Shown here piece after piece: positions 12,135-23,400 of a stretch of DNA of 64,000 nucleotides; positions within the stretch are counted from its first letter, which is position 1, and every line of letters starts with the position of its first letter. Location: the NCBI GenBank assembly GCA_030144725.1, contig JASKMD010000019.1, forward strand, positions 725,310 to 789,309, read 5' to 3'. The translations under genes and the position numbers were made by a program. Under the pieces are notes generated by a model. It saw nothing but the letters and a program-made list of their open reading frames with translations, was not told the DNA's origin and did no database searches. This stretch comes from Haematococcus lacustris. Taxonomy: Eukaryota > Chlorophyta > Chlorophyceae > Chlamydomonadales > Haematococcaceae.

Positions 12135-12542
12135 TCAAGATCTGCAGTTGCTGCCTCTGCTTGCGGGAAGTTGGGGCTGGCGCTTATACTTGCGCAGCCG
12201 GGCCTTGAGGCGGTGCTGAACACGCTTGGCAATAGTCATAGCCAGTTCTTGTTGCTTGACCACAACCTCAAGAGACTCGCTGTCCAACCTTTGCTGCCTG
12301 TGTGATGCCTCCAGGTGCTTGTGCTTCTCCTCAAGGTCGAGCAAGACAGCCTCAAAGACCTCCTCACAAGCCTGTTGCAAATGGGCCTCGGTCATCAGCA
12401 TCTCATTCTCGGCCTGCACCTCCTTAGCGACAGCCCCAGCCTTCCTTGCTGTGGCTATCAAACTATTGGGAATGTGTAGATAAGCAGCCCTATGTGATTT
12501 CATTTGAGCTACGTATTTAGCACGCTGCCGGCTGCGAACCAT
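12135..12542 (-). CDS. Hypothetical coiled-coil protein inside the foldback element (135 aa)
   Basis: An uninterrupted ATG-initiated frame of 135 residues. The central part is Glu, Lys, Gln and Leu-rich with heptad-like spacing (LLDLEEKHKHLEASHRQQ), and the C-terminal part is basic (KARLRKYKRQ), as in a coiled coil followed by a nucleic-acid-binding tail. I recognise no transposase, integrase or HUH motif. It is the only sizeable non-repetitive frame between the inverted arms, so it is the best candidate for element-encoded protein. It could also be a captured host exon. Confidence 0.4.
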   Translation of the reverse strand: MVRSRQRAKYVAQMKSHRAAYLHIPNSLIATARKAGAVAKEVQAENEMLMTEAHLQQACEEVFEAVLLDLEEKHKHLEASHRQQRLDSESLEVVVKQQELAMTIAKRVQHRLKARLRKYKRQPQLPASRGSNCRS

Positions 12543-12584
12543 ATGGGAGGCACTTGCGCAACTGTGCTTCTAGGCTGCGGCTGG

Positions 12585-12735
12585 GAGGGGCTGGGAGGGG
12601 GTGGGAGGGGGTGGGAGGGCAAGGCTGGGGGTGGGAGAGGGTGGGAGGGGGTGGGAGGGCTGGGAGGGGGTGGGAGGGGGTGGGAGGGGGTGGTAGTGCG
12701 GTGCTAGGGTTGGGAGGGGGTGGGAGTGCGATGCT
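12585..12735. repeat. GGGAGGGGGTGGGAGG minisatellite
   Basis: G-rich array of GGGAGG and GGGTGGGAGG units between the coiled-coil ORF and the right arm. A related array lies at 19075-19460. Confidence 0.9.
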
Positions 12736-12838
12736 GGGGATGGGGGGTGGGCTGGAAGGGTTCCGGGTGGTCCGTGTGGGTTAATTAGCATTGTAAGGCA
12801 AAGTTAGGTCACGCCAAAGTTTGTTCCCACAAGCCTAC

Positions 12839-13365
12839 TCAATGAAATGACGTGCTTTCTTCTCCAACAACTGTGTCGTTGGGTAAGGAACAAAGTTGAC
12901 ACTCGAGAGTCTGGAAAGTCACAGTGGTCAGCTCACAACATGCCGATTTGTGCAAGGGGTTCCCTTTTTCTGTGTGGCTGGCTAGAGAGACCTCTTTCCA
13001 TTCGCACCTCGTAGCAATGTCGAGTGCCAACTTGCCCAAGGACGGTCCTCCGACACTGCTTGCACCAATGAAAGGCTGACGGAGCGAGCCTGGCGGGCTC
13101 AACATTGATTGTACTTCCTGCTCGATAGTAGGCGCCGTTCAATCACTGAAGCTGCTATACAGCACTAATGCAATCGATCGTCAGCAGCTGAGGTGCATCC
13201 GCGATCGCTTGCGCCGGCATGGCATCACTCACAAGAGGTAACGCGCCGCTTGTCAGTAGATGCGCAATAATCCGCAGTTGTCAACGTGACAAACGCTATC
13301 GAAAACGGTGCAGTATTGAGCAAGAACTTGCATGAAGAAAATCAACCCCATGTTGGGGGCGCCTG
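12839..13365 (-). repeat. Right inverted arm of foldback element
   Basis: Reverse-complement copy of 11179-11705. Its inward frame runs 13105 to 12839 (minus), continues past the point where the left arm stops, and ends near the arm boundary. Confidence 0.7.
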
Positions 13366-13692
13366 AGTTACACTAAGGAGGTAGGGCTTGGGTGGATACA
13401 AGTCAACCCCCAAAGGTGAGAGACGGAGAAGAGAACAGAGAAAAGGGGAAAGAGAAGGGGAAAACATGCAAAGGGGGTATGTAGGGGCCTTAACGCATCA
13501 CCGCGTGTTGGTGTTGTCCATACAAGGGGCGTAGGGATCATTTGAGAATGAGGTATACGGCTAATGACCACCACCGTTTTCTTCATTACATCTTGACCAT
13601 TCACAGTTTACAAATAACGTTGTGTGGCATGGAACTGAACGGAAGCTCAGGACAGCCTTTTGAAGGCTTTTGTACCCTGCAACATTCTTCTA
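13366..13692. other. Unassigned spacer
   Basis: Includes a purine-rich stretch near 13425-13465. I see no gene and no match to the flanking repeats. Confidence 0.4.
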
Positions 13693-15815
13693 AGACTAGG
13701 GCAGTGGGCCCGTCCCACATCGGACGGGCAACAGACAACATATGTATGTGCGGCCTCTGGCCACACCACAATTTCTCGTCAGTGTGTGCAATGTGTGTGT
13801 AAATGATGTTCGCATGCTTGCATGATGTCCGCTTTGCATCCCTTGGCATGGAAAAATGTGTGTGAGCATGATGTCCAGTTATCACTTCTGCAGTGCGCGG
13901 TGTGTGTGGGTCCAGCAACAGTGTGTGGCAAGAGCAATTGCAATGGCAGCTGCAGTCACAGTGGCAGCAACAGTGGTGCCAGCTCAATGTCAGGTCAATG
14001 CAAGGTGGCATGGCCTGTCACCAGCCCAAATCGTCGTCGGGGCCAAGTGGCAAGGCATCAAACACCTCGGTGTAAACCACATTCTCAGTGTACACTGCTG
14101 CCCCTGTTGCTACTGCTGCTGCTGCCCCTGCTGCTACTGCTGCCGCCGCCGCTGCTGATGCTGCTGCCGCTGCTGCCCCTGCCCCTGCTGCCCCTTCCCC
14201 AGCTGCCTCTGCTGCTGCTGCCCCTGCTGTTCCTGCTGCCCCTGCTGCTGCTGCCCCTGCTACTGCTGCCCCTGCTGCTGCTGCCCCTGCTGCTGCTGCT
14301 GCCCCTGCCCCAGCTGCCCATGCTGCTGCTGCCCCTGCTGCCCCTGCCGCTGCAGCTTCTGCTGTCGCTGATGCCGCTGATGCCACTGCTGCTACTGCCC
14401 CTGCCCCAGCTGCCCCTGCCCCAGCTGCCCCTACCCCAGCTGCCCCTGCTGCTGCCCCTGCTGCAACCGCTGCCCCTGCTGCCCCTGCTGCTGCTGCGCC
14501 TGCTGCCATTGCTGCTGCTGACGCTGCTGCCCCAGCTACTGCTGCCCTGCCCCTGCTGTTGCTGCCCCTGCTGCTGCTGCCCCTCCTGCTGCTGCCCCTG
14601 CTGCCCCTGCTGCCGCTGATGCCACAGCTGCGACTGCTGCTGCTGCTGCCCCTGCTACTGCTGCCCCTCCTGTTGCTGCCCCTGCTGCTGCTGCCCCTGC
14701 TGCTGCTGCTGCCCCTGCTGCTGCCCCTGCCCCTGCTGCTCCTGCTGCCCCTGCTGCCCCTGCTGCTGCTGCCACTGCTGCTGCCCACTGCTGCTGCTGC
14801 CCCTGCTGCTGTACACTGCTGCCCCTGTTGCTGCTGCCCCTGCCCCAGCTGCCCCTCACAGTGTACATTGCTACCCTTGTTGCTGCTGCCCCTGCCCCAG
14901 CTGCTCCTTTCAGTGTACACTGCTGCCCCTGTTGCAACTGCCCCTGCCCCAGCTGCCCCTGCTGCTGCTGCCCCTGCTGCTGCTGCTGCCCCTGCAGCTG
15001 CCGCCGCCGTTGATGTTGCTGCCCCTGCTGCCCCTGTTGCTGCTGCCCCTGCTGCTGCTGCCCCCTGCTGCTGCTGCCCCTGCTGGTACTGCCCCTGTTG
15101 GTGCTGGCCCTGTTGCTGCTGCTGCCCCTACTGCTCCTGCCCCTGCCGTTGCTGCCCCTGCTACTGCTGCCCCTGCTGCTGCTGCCCCTGCTGCTGCTGC
15201 CCCTGCTGCTGCTAGCCTGGCTGCTTTTCGGGGGCTAGACACCTGCCATCAGGTGCATTGGGGACGTGAGGCTCCCACGCGCAAAAGCAGAGGCTGACCG
15301 TGTCCCGATGAGCAGAGGCTGACCGATGTCTTACCGCATAGGCAATGCGTTTATAGTGCACGCTTTTCAACGTGCATTAACGTGCGTTTTACGTGCAACC
15401 CGTTCAACGTGCACGCCACAGCCAAGCGCCGCATCCGTGAGGTGCATCCCAGTCCTGGACTGCGGCTGTCAGTTCAAAATGATGGACCAACCTGTGTCAT
15501 GTTCATACAGGGCCGGGGCTGTACTCCGCAGGGGTTGGGGGTCTTTGTTTGACTGAACTGTCGGTTAACGGGCCGGCCAGACCATTTTAAACGAAACAGC
15601 GCGAGTAGACGCGCTGGCATTTACATTACCAGACCCACTACTCATCTCTATTTTTAAGGCCTCCAAATTTCAGAACTACTTTCGATCTTACCGCACAGTG
15701 AGTCGCGCTCGATTTCCTCGGTGTTCTATGCGGTGTTGAAGTTAGGAGAGGTCGCACGTTGAATCGCAGGCCATTCCGAGCACATTTTTCTTGCACCCTT
15801 AAGTTTTTTATATGT
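13693..15815. mobile_element. VNTR-bearing repeat unit, copy 1
   Basis: The unit has three parts: a left flank (13693-14091), a CTG/CCC-rich VNTR (14092-15212) and a right flank (15213-15815). It starts AGACTAGGGCAGTG and ends TTTTTTATATGTAG. Copy 2 follows directly with the same start and end, so the units are in head-to-tail tandem. The flanks contain no recognisable transposase. It may be a non-autonomous element or a higher-order satellite. Confidence 0.6.
14092..15212. repeat. CTGCTGCCCCTG-type VNTR, copy 1
   Basis: About 1.1 kb of variable 9-15 bp units built from CTG, CCC and GCC. Nearly all frames are open: Leu/Pro and Ala/Pro on plus, Gly/Ser/Arg and Ala/Gly on minus. I treat the reading frames as a by-product of composition. 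Confidence 0.9.
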
Positions 15816-18800
15816 AGACTAGGGCAGTGAGCCCGTCCCACAACGGACGGCCAGCAGGCAACATATGTATGTGCGGCATCCGGCCGCACCACATTTGTTT
15901 AACAACCCGATAGGTCAAGCAAGCCCGCATGCAGCCGAACAAAACTATGCACGTCCAAGTCCACTTGCATGTGTGTATGAATGATGTTCGCATGCTTGCA
16001 TGATGTTCGCTTTGCATCCCTTGGCATCTGAAAAATGTGTGTGAGCATGCTGTCCAGTTATCACTTCTGCACTGTGCGATGTGTGTGGGTGCAGCAACAG
16101 TGTGTGGCAAGAGCAATTGCAGCTGCAGTCACAGTGGCAACAGCAGTGGTGCCAGCTCAGTGCCAGGTCAATGCAAGTTGGCATGGCCTGTCACCAGCCC
16201 TCATCGTCGTCGGGGCCAGGTGGCAAGGCATAAAACACCCTGGTGTACACCACATTCTCAGTGTAAACTGCGGCAGCACGGAGAGGCAGCACAGACACCA
16301 CATGCGAATGATGCAACCCACTTGATGAAGCCCGTCAAGTAAGCCTACACGACCTGGTTCTTTACGGTATCCTGCTACTTCAGTTCTTCCTTCAGCTTCT
16401 TCCCTTGTGGCACTTTGTCACCAAACGCCCTTTAGGGAGCTTTCCTTGCCGGGGTTCAACCGTACACTCCTTGCGCTTCGTTGCCTTGTGTACTAAACGG
16501 TCGTTCTGCACGTTTCCACGTTCTTGTTTAACTGGATGGCATAGGCCTTGTTCACATGGCACCACACCTGTTGGACATTCTTTTCAGCATTCCCAACTGT
16601 CCATGGCTGCATGGCAGTGTCTTAGCACAGATGCAAAACACCATCTGTCTTTCATCTGTAGCTTCTGCTCGTACACCTCTTGTGTACCCGTAACTTCATG
16701 CTGCCGCAATTTCCAGATCGGCTGCTGCAAGTTCCAGAGCTGCTGCCGCTGCTGCCGCTGATGCCACTGCTGCCCCTGCTGCCGCTGCTGTCCCTGCTGC
16801 CCATGCCGCCCCTGCTGCTCCTGCTGCTGCTGCCCCTGCTGCTGCCGCCCTACTGATGCTGGTGCTGCTCATGCTGCTGCTGCCCCTTCTGCTGATGCTG
16901 CCCCTGCTGCTCCTGCCCCTGCTGCTGCTGCCCCTGCTGCTGCTGCCCCTGCTGCTGCTGCTCCCGCTGCTGCCGCCGCTGCTGCCGCTGCTGCCGCTGC
17001 TGCCGCTGCTGCCGCTGCTGCCGCTGCTGCCCCTGCTGCCGCTGCTGCCGCTGCTGCTGCTGCCCCTGCTGCCCCTGCTGCTGCTGCCCCTGCTGCTGCT
17101 GCCCCTGCTGCCCCTGCTGCTGCTGCTGCCCCTGCCGCCCATGCTGCCCCTGCTGCTGCTGCCCCTGCTGCTGCTGCCCCTGCTGCTGCTGCCCCTACTG
17201 TTGCTGCCCCTGCTGCTGCCCCTGCTGCCCTTGCTGCTGCTGCCCCTGCTGCTGCTGCCCCTGCTGCTGCTGCCCCTGCTACTATTGCTGCTGCTGCCAT
17301 TGTTGCCGCTGCTGCCCCTGCTGCTGCTGCCGCTGCTGCCACTGATGCCGCTGCTGCCGCTGCTGCCCCTGCTGCCCCTGCTACTGCTGCTGCCCCTGCT
17401 GCCGCTGCCGCCGCTGCTACTGCCGCTGCTGCCGCTGCTGCCGCTGCTGCCGCTGCTGCCGCTGCTGCCCCTGCTGCCCCTGCCGCCGCTGCTGCCGCCG
17501 CTGCTGCCCCTGCTGTTGCCGTCGCCGCTGCTGCCGCTGCTGCCGCTGCTGCCGCTGCTGCCGCTGCTGCCCCTGTTGCCCCTGCTGCCCCTGCTGCTGC
17601 CCCTGCTGCCCTTGCTGCCCCTGCTGCTGCCGCTGGTGCCGCTGCTGCCCCTGCTGCCCCTGCCGCCGCTGCTGCTGCTGCCGCTGCTGCCGCTGCTGCC
17701 GCTGCTGCCGCTGCTGCCGCTGCTGCCCCTGCTGCCCCTGCTGCCCTCTGCTGCTGCTGCCCCTGTTGCTGCTGCCCCTGCTGCCCCTGCCGCGCCTGCT
17801 GCCCCTGCTGCCCCTGCTGCCGCTGCTGCCGCTGCTGCTGCTGCTGCTGCAGCTGCTGCCCCTGCTGCCGCTGCTGCCCCTGCTACTGCTGCCCCTGTTG
17901 GTGCTGTCCCTGCTGCTGCTGCCCCTGCTACTGCTGCCTCTGCTGCTGCTGCCGCTGCTGCCGCCCCTGCTGCTGCCATCGCTCGCTGCTGCCGCTGCTG
18001 CAGCTGCTGTTGCTGCTGCAGCTGCTGTTGCTGCTGCCCCTGCTGCCACCTGCCGCCCCTGCTGCCCCTGCTGCGACTACTGCCCCTGCTACCGCTGCTG
18101 CCACTGCTGCCGCTGCTGCCACTGCTGCCACTGCTGCCCCTGCTGCCCCTGCTGCTGCTGCCCCTGCTGCTGCTGCTGCTGCCCCTGCCCCTGCTGCTGC
18201 TGCCCCTGCTGCTGCTGCCCCTGCTGCTGCTGCACCTGCTGCTTGCCCCTGCTGCTACCGCCGCCGCCGCTGCCGCTGCTGCTGTTGCCGCCGCTGCTGC
18301 TGCTGCCCCTGCTGCTGCTGCCCCTGCTGCTAGCCTGGCTGCTTTTCGAGGCTAGACACCTGCCATCAGGTGCATTGGGGACATGAGGCTCCGTCGCGCT
18401 GAAGCAGAGGCTGATTATGTTTTACCGTATAGGCAGTGCGCAAGGTTGACGTGCACGCCACGGTTAAGCGCCGCATCCAGTGGACTGCGGCTGTCAGTTC
18501 AAAATGATGGACCAACCTGTGTCATGTTCATCTAGGGCCGGGGCTGTACTCCGCGGGGGTTCGGGGTCTTTGTTTGACTGAACTGTCGGTTGACGGCCCG
18601 GCCAGACCATTCAAAACGAAACATCGCGAGTAGACGCGCTGGCATCTACATTACCAGACCCACTACTCATCTCTATTTTTAAGGCCTCCAAAATTCAGAA
18701 CGACTTTCGATCTTACTGCACAGTGAGTCGCGCTCGATTTCCTCGATGTACGATGCGGTGTTGAAGTTAGGAGAGGTCGCACGTTGAATCGCAGGCCATT

Positions 18801-18845
18801 CCGAGCACATTTTCATCTTGCACCCCTTAAGTTTTTTATATGTAG
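15816..18845. mobile_element. VNTR-bearing repeat unit, copy 2
   Basis: Second copy of the unit. The left flank (15816-16737) holds about 450 bp absent from copy 1 (roughly 16285-16737), the VNTR spans 16738-18330 and the right flank 18331-18845. Right flanks of both copies share long near-identical stretches, with small deletions in copy 2. Copy 2 looks like the fuller version. Confidence 0.6.
16738..18330. repeat. CTGCTGCCGCTG-type VNTR, copy 2
   Basis: About 1.6 kb of CTG, CCG and CCC units, longer and richer in CCG than copy 1. Open in several frames with no stops. The minus-strand Ala/Gly frame runs into a short non-repeat tail (LELAAADLEIAAA) before stopping at the left side. Confidence 0.9.
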
Positions 18846-20465
18846 ATGGGCTCAAAGTTGCTGCTGATTGCTATTACAAGACTGCATTGCCACACACCTA
18901 CAGCCCGCTGTTGTTGTCCATGCACTGCTCATGCACTACAGCCTGCTGCTCTTGCTGCGGCTCATGCACCGCAACACACCTACAACCTGCTGCCGCTGCT
19001 GCTGCTCATGCACTGAAGCACACCTGCAGCCTGCTGCTACCTGCACTGCCACACACCTACCACCCAGGGCAAGGCAAGGCAAGGCAAGGCAAGGCAGGGA
19101 GGGGCAACGCAAGGCTGGGAGGGGGTGGGGCAGGGATGGGATGGGGTGGGGCAGGGCTGGGAGGGGGTGGGGCAGGGCAGGGCTGGGCAGGGAGGGGAGG
19201 CGCAACGCAAGGCTGGGAGGGGGTGGGACAGGGCTGGGAGGGGGGTGGGACAGGGCTGGGCAGGGAGGGAAGGGGCAACGCAATGCTGGGAGGGGGTGGG
19301 GCAGGGCTGGGAGGGGGTGGGGCAGGGCTGGGTGGGGGTGGGGCAGGGCAGGGCAGGGCTGGGCAGGGAGGGGAGGGGCAACGTAAGGCTAGGAGGGGGT
19401 GGGGCAGGGCTGGGAGGGGGTGGGGTAGGGCTGGGTGGGGGTGGGGCAGGGCTGGGATGCGGCGGTCCTAGACCTCCGGCTGGTCGGGGGTTGCACCTTG
19501 AGATGCACGCAGGGCAGCAGGCTGACCTAGGCGGTTTCGCCTTTGCATAGGTTGGGCTGGCTGCGGGGCAGCACCGCTCGTGCTGAACTAACACGGTGTG
19601 GCTTGCGCCCTGCTCTCGGCGTGGGTTACCTGGCTGCATTGCGTGGTGGAGCAGCGTTCAGCGTTGGGCTGGGGGCGGGCTCTCAACAACGAGCATATCG
19701 TTATCAATGTGGTTCATGTTCAGCTCTGTCATCCTGTGCAGACGGCGATGTGCGACGGCCATGTTCAACGCGGGGTTCAACGCAGAAGCGGTCACACCTT
19801 TGCCATCTGCCCGTTTGAGGCGCAATGGTGCGGGTGCCGCACATCCCACACTAAGCCGACGAGGTCCCTCCCACTGTGTGGCAAAATCGCAACCCCGCGG
19901 AGAATCTCAACGGTGTGATCTATCGGTGTGATCTATGTGCTGGCCTGCCACCAGCCAGGCTGCGGAGTGTGCGAGTGTGGCTGATGTATTCAGGGCAGGC
20001 ACCCAGCAAAAACCTGCACCCTGAACTGGTGTCGTTGTCCGCCGCTGCATCTATAAACAAGACTGTTGGAAGTTGGCCGAAGTTGGAGTGATGGCAAGGC
20101 TTGCACAGTCACGCCAAAGGCGCAGAGTGAGATCCAGCCTCGGCTTCACAACCGGCGCTTGGACACTGCCCACCGTTGCCACTGCACGCTGTCCGCGCCC
20201 TCCTCGAAGCTGCGGGTGCTGTCCACCAAGACCCGCCCCTCCAACTGCATGTTACGCACACAAGGTCACGCCGGGCAACTGAGGCGCAGCAAGAACATCG
20301 GAATTATAAGTTATGGAAATAGCATGAAGCATGAATGTCAGGGAAGCTGACCGTGGTGGTCCCTATGCAAGATAGTTCCTTGGAGCAAGCAGTAGGCAGT
20401 AAGCATGACCTTCACAAGCTGGATGCATGTTGCATGGCATTGAGGCCAGGGTGTTTCCTCGACGG
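18846..20465. other. Intergenic region with G-rich minisatellite
   Basis: 19075-19460 is an array of [22 protein letters not shown] units. Before it (18860-19060) there are imperfect repeats around CACACACCTACAGCC. From 19470 to 20465 I see no conserved coding block; it includes the 3' flank of the UBL-LRR gene. Confidence 0.5.
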
Positions 20466-23400
20466 TCATCCGTCACTCATCCAGCACTCGTCCATCCACT
20501 GCCCTCCCCCTGAGTGATTGCGTAACTGCGAGCGTGTCCCCCGCACCTTCCTCATGCCTCTGTGGCATGTGCATGGAGCTGATGTTGGAAAGTTGCCTGT
20601 CAGCCGGCCTGACCCCTTTTGACTGTGCCACGTCCCACCACGTCCCACCACCCCTATACGAACCTGCTTGTTTGCCTTGGCCTGGCGCCGCGCCTCCAGC
20701 TGCTGCCAGCCCTCGGTTTCCCTCAGCTGCTCCACTGTGATGGGGTTGGCTGTGAGGCCCAGCAACCACAGCTGGCAGCAGCCCAGGAGCACGGCGGGCG
20801 GCACATGGCTCACCCTAGGTCCAGCAGCAGCAGGGGGCGAGAGGCAAGGGGGGATAGCAGCAGGGGGCGAGAGGCAATGGGGGATGGCAGCAGGGGGCAA
20901 GAGGCAAGGGAATTAGCCACAGGCAGAGCAAGGCAGAGCAGGGCGGGTGGGGCAGGTTGCTGCTTTGCGCCCCCGCCCCCTGCATGTCCACAGGGTGCTG
21001 TCCACAGGTTGCCCGCGCCCCTGCACCCTCACAGGTTGCTGTCCAGCTCCAAGCGCTGCAGGTTGGTGAGCTGGCTGAAGGTCTGAGGGATGAGGGAGAT
21101 GCGGCCACCAGCAGCAGACAGCTCCGTCAGCAGTGCACACTGACCTGAGGGGACAAGGCACCAGGCAGCAGGCAGCAGGCAGTGGGGTACATGATTCCCC
21201 CACACCCTCGGCCCCTTGCCGACTGTCGCCTTCCCAGAGCCTGCACTCACTGCCCTGAGGGGACAAGGCACCAGGCAGCTCTCCCCTCCTCTCCCCTCCT
21301 CTCCCCTCCTCTCCCCTCCTCTCCCCTCCTCTCCCCTCCTCTCCCCTCCTCTCCCTTCCCCTCCTCTCCCCTCCTCTCCCCTCCTCTCCCCTCTTCTCCT
21401 CTCCCCTCCTCTCCCCTCCTCTCCCCTCCGCCCGATCATACCCGATGTGTGACTTTCAAGCCCTGCCACTCACCGAGCTCGTCAGGCAACTGTGTGAGCC
21501 CGCTGTTGCCGTCCAGGGCCAGGCGCTGCAGCTGGCTCAGCTCACCCAGCTGTGAGGGCAGCCCCCCCTCCAGGCCACAGTGGCAGCAGCTGAGATTGCG
21601 CAGGGCTGTCAGGCGGGGTAGGAAGCTGGCTGGAAGCTGGGTCAATCTAGGGTTGTGGTCCAGGACCAGCACCTGCAGTGCAACTGCCAGGGCAGCCGCA
21701 TGCCACGCTCAGAGAGTGAGTGAGAAAGGGTGAGAGTGGTGGGCTGTGTTTGTTGTTGGCAATGTAAGTGGCATGGTGGGGCAGCATGGCACTGAAGGGG
21801 CACTGCCCTGCCCTAACATAACAATAATGATAACCAACGTATAGTATAATGTCGGAGGCCATGCTGTTACGGGAAAATAACGACCGAGACCTCGTCGAAA
21901 GTTGCAGTAAACGACGAGGCGTAGCCGAGTCGTTTACGCATCTTGAGACGAGGCCGAAGTTGTTATTTGAACGTGAACAGCGCGGGCCGAGACATTATAC
22001 AGTATCCGGGCTAGTACGTCTACAAGATAAGCGCGCAGCATCATAGCGCCTGCGACGCCCAGCTTTGTCGACGGCCCCTGCACTTTTTTCGGTAAAAATA
22101 GCGGTTACGCAGCGGTTACAGTAAAGATTCTGCACTTTTTCAGTAAAAACAGCGGTTACGCAGCGGTTACAGTAAATGTGTTGCACTTTTCCAGTAAAAA
22201 CAGCGGTTACGCAGCGGTTACAGTGAAACTCCGCGGAAGCCACCCTGTCTCCGGCCTCCTACAGCCACGCACACAGCCTGCTCACCGATGTGGCGAGCAG
22301 CGCAACCTCTTCAGAGCGCGAGGTCAAAGAGGTGTCGGAGCAGTTTTTTACGGGAAAAAGAAACTTCTTACTTTCCCCGTAATGTAAAGGGATATAATAA
22401 TAAAATAGCCCATCTGTCAGGTTTGTCTGATGCGAGAACTGGCAGTGGCTGGGGACCCAGCATGCTGGCCATTGCTCATGTGAGGTGGGGTGGGGTGTAG
22501 TAGGCGGGGTGGGAAAAAGGGGGAAGTGAAGGGTCACGTCAAGGGTGTTCAATGGAGTGAATGGGGGGGGGGTCTGCCTTGCATTTGTCGAGCAAGCATG
22601 GGTCCACCAGCCAGTGCAGCACATTGTCACCTGATATAGGGGAGGCTGTGAGAGGGGGGGACGGCCCTGCCCTGAGGCCTGCCCTGGCTTGCCTTGCTGC
22701 CCTTGGCTGGTCCTGGCCCTGGCTGACTTGCCTGCAGAGTGCGGGCAGGCTGGCCCAGGGCAAGCCGGTGTCCGTGAGGGCGTTGTGGGTTAGCTGCAGG
22801 CTCTGCAGGCTGTGCAGCTGGCTGATGCCGGGGCGGGATGCTGCAGAGCTGCGGGTAAGTCAGGCGCAACAGGCACTGTAGGCTAGCAGGGAGAGGGAGG
22901 GTGATGGTGATGGTGATGGTGATGGTGATGGTGATGGTGATGGTGATGGTGATGGTGATGGTGATGGGGAGGGGGAGGGGGAGGGGGAGGGGGAGGGGGA
23001 GGGGGAGGGGGAGGGGGAGGGGGAGGGGGAGGGGGGAGGGGGAGGGGGAGGGGGGAGGGGGAGGGGGGAGGGGGAGGGGGAGGGGGAGGGGGGGGGGGAG
23101 GGGGAGGGGGAGGGGAGGGGGAGGGGGGAGGGGGAGGGGGAGGGGGAGGGGGAGGGCCCCTGACTCCTGCCCCTCCTCAAGTCAGCCCTTAGCCCCTCTT
23201 TGCACTAAGGCGTTCTGTGTCTGTGTCTGCCCTGGCCCTCCCTCACCTTGTTATGGCTCAGGTCACACACACCGTATGGCCACCCCGCCTTGCTGACTCC
23301 CTTCAACCACAGCCTCAGCATGCGGCCCCTCATCCATTGGCCCACTGCAGCCACACCCGCTGCTGCTGCTCCTGCTGCCAGCGTCCCCATGGGTCCTGCC

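Larger units (their letters stand above)
11179..13365. mobile_element. Foldback element with 527-bp inverted arms
   Basis: The left arm 11179-11705 is repeated in inverted orientation as the right arm 12839-13365; both arms are 527 bp with scattered substitutions. Outer tips read CAGGCGCCCCCAACA. The 1133-bp centre holds hairpins and a coiled-coil reading frame (12135-12542). I could not find an 8-bp target-site duplication flanking the tips. The layout resembles a foldback or composite DNA transposon. A segmental inverted duplication or assembly artefact is possible, though arm divergence argues against a pure artefact. Confidence 0.6.

Noticed and set aside
14018..15215. Long frames (300-375 codons) of Leu/Pro, Ala/Pro or Gly/Ser/Arg in VNTR copy 1
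   Set aside because: All frames on both strands are open because the CTG/CCC units contain no stop codons; length tracks the repeat, not a gene.
16696..18386. Long Leu-, Ala- and Gly/Ser-rich frames in VNTR copy 2
   Set aside because: Same composition effect; no non-repeat conserved domain is attached.
22736..22744. GC donor CAG/GCAAGT for the LRR exon
   Set aside because: It would leave phase 2 while the next exon needs phase 0; the nearby CAA/GTCAGC donor fits, so it is not counted among the GC-AG introns.
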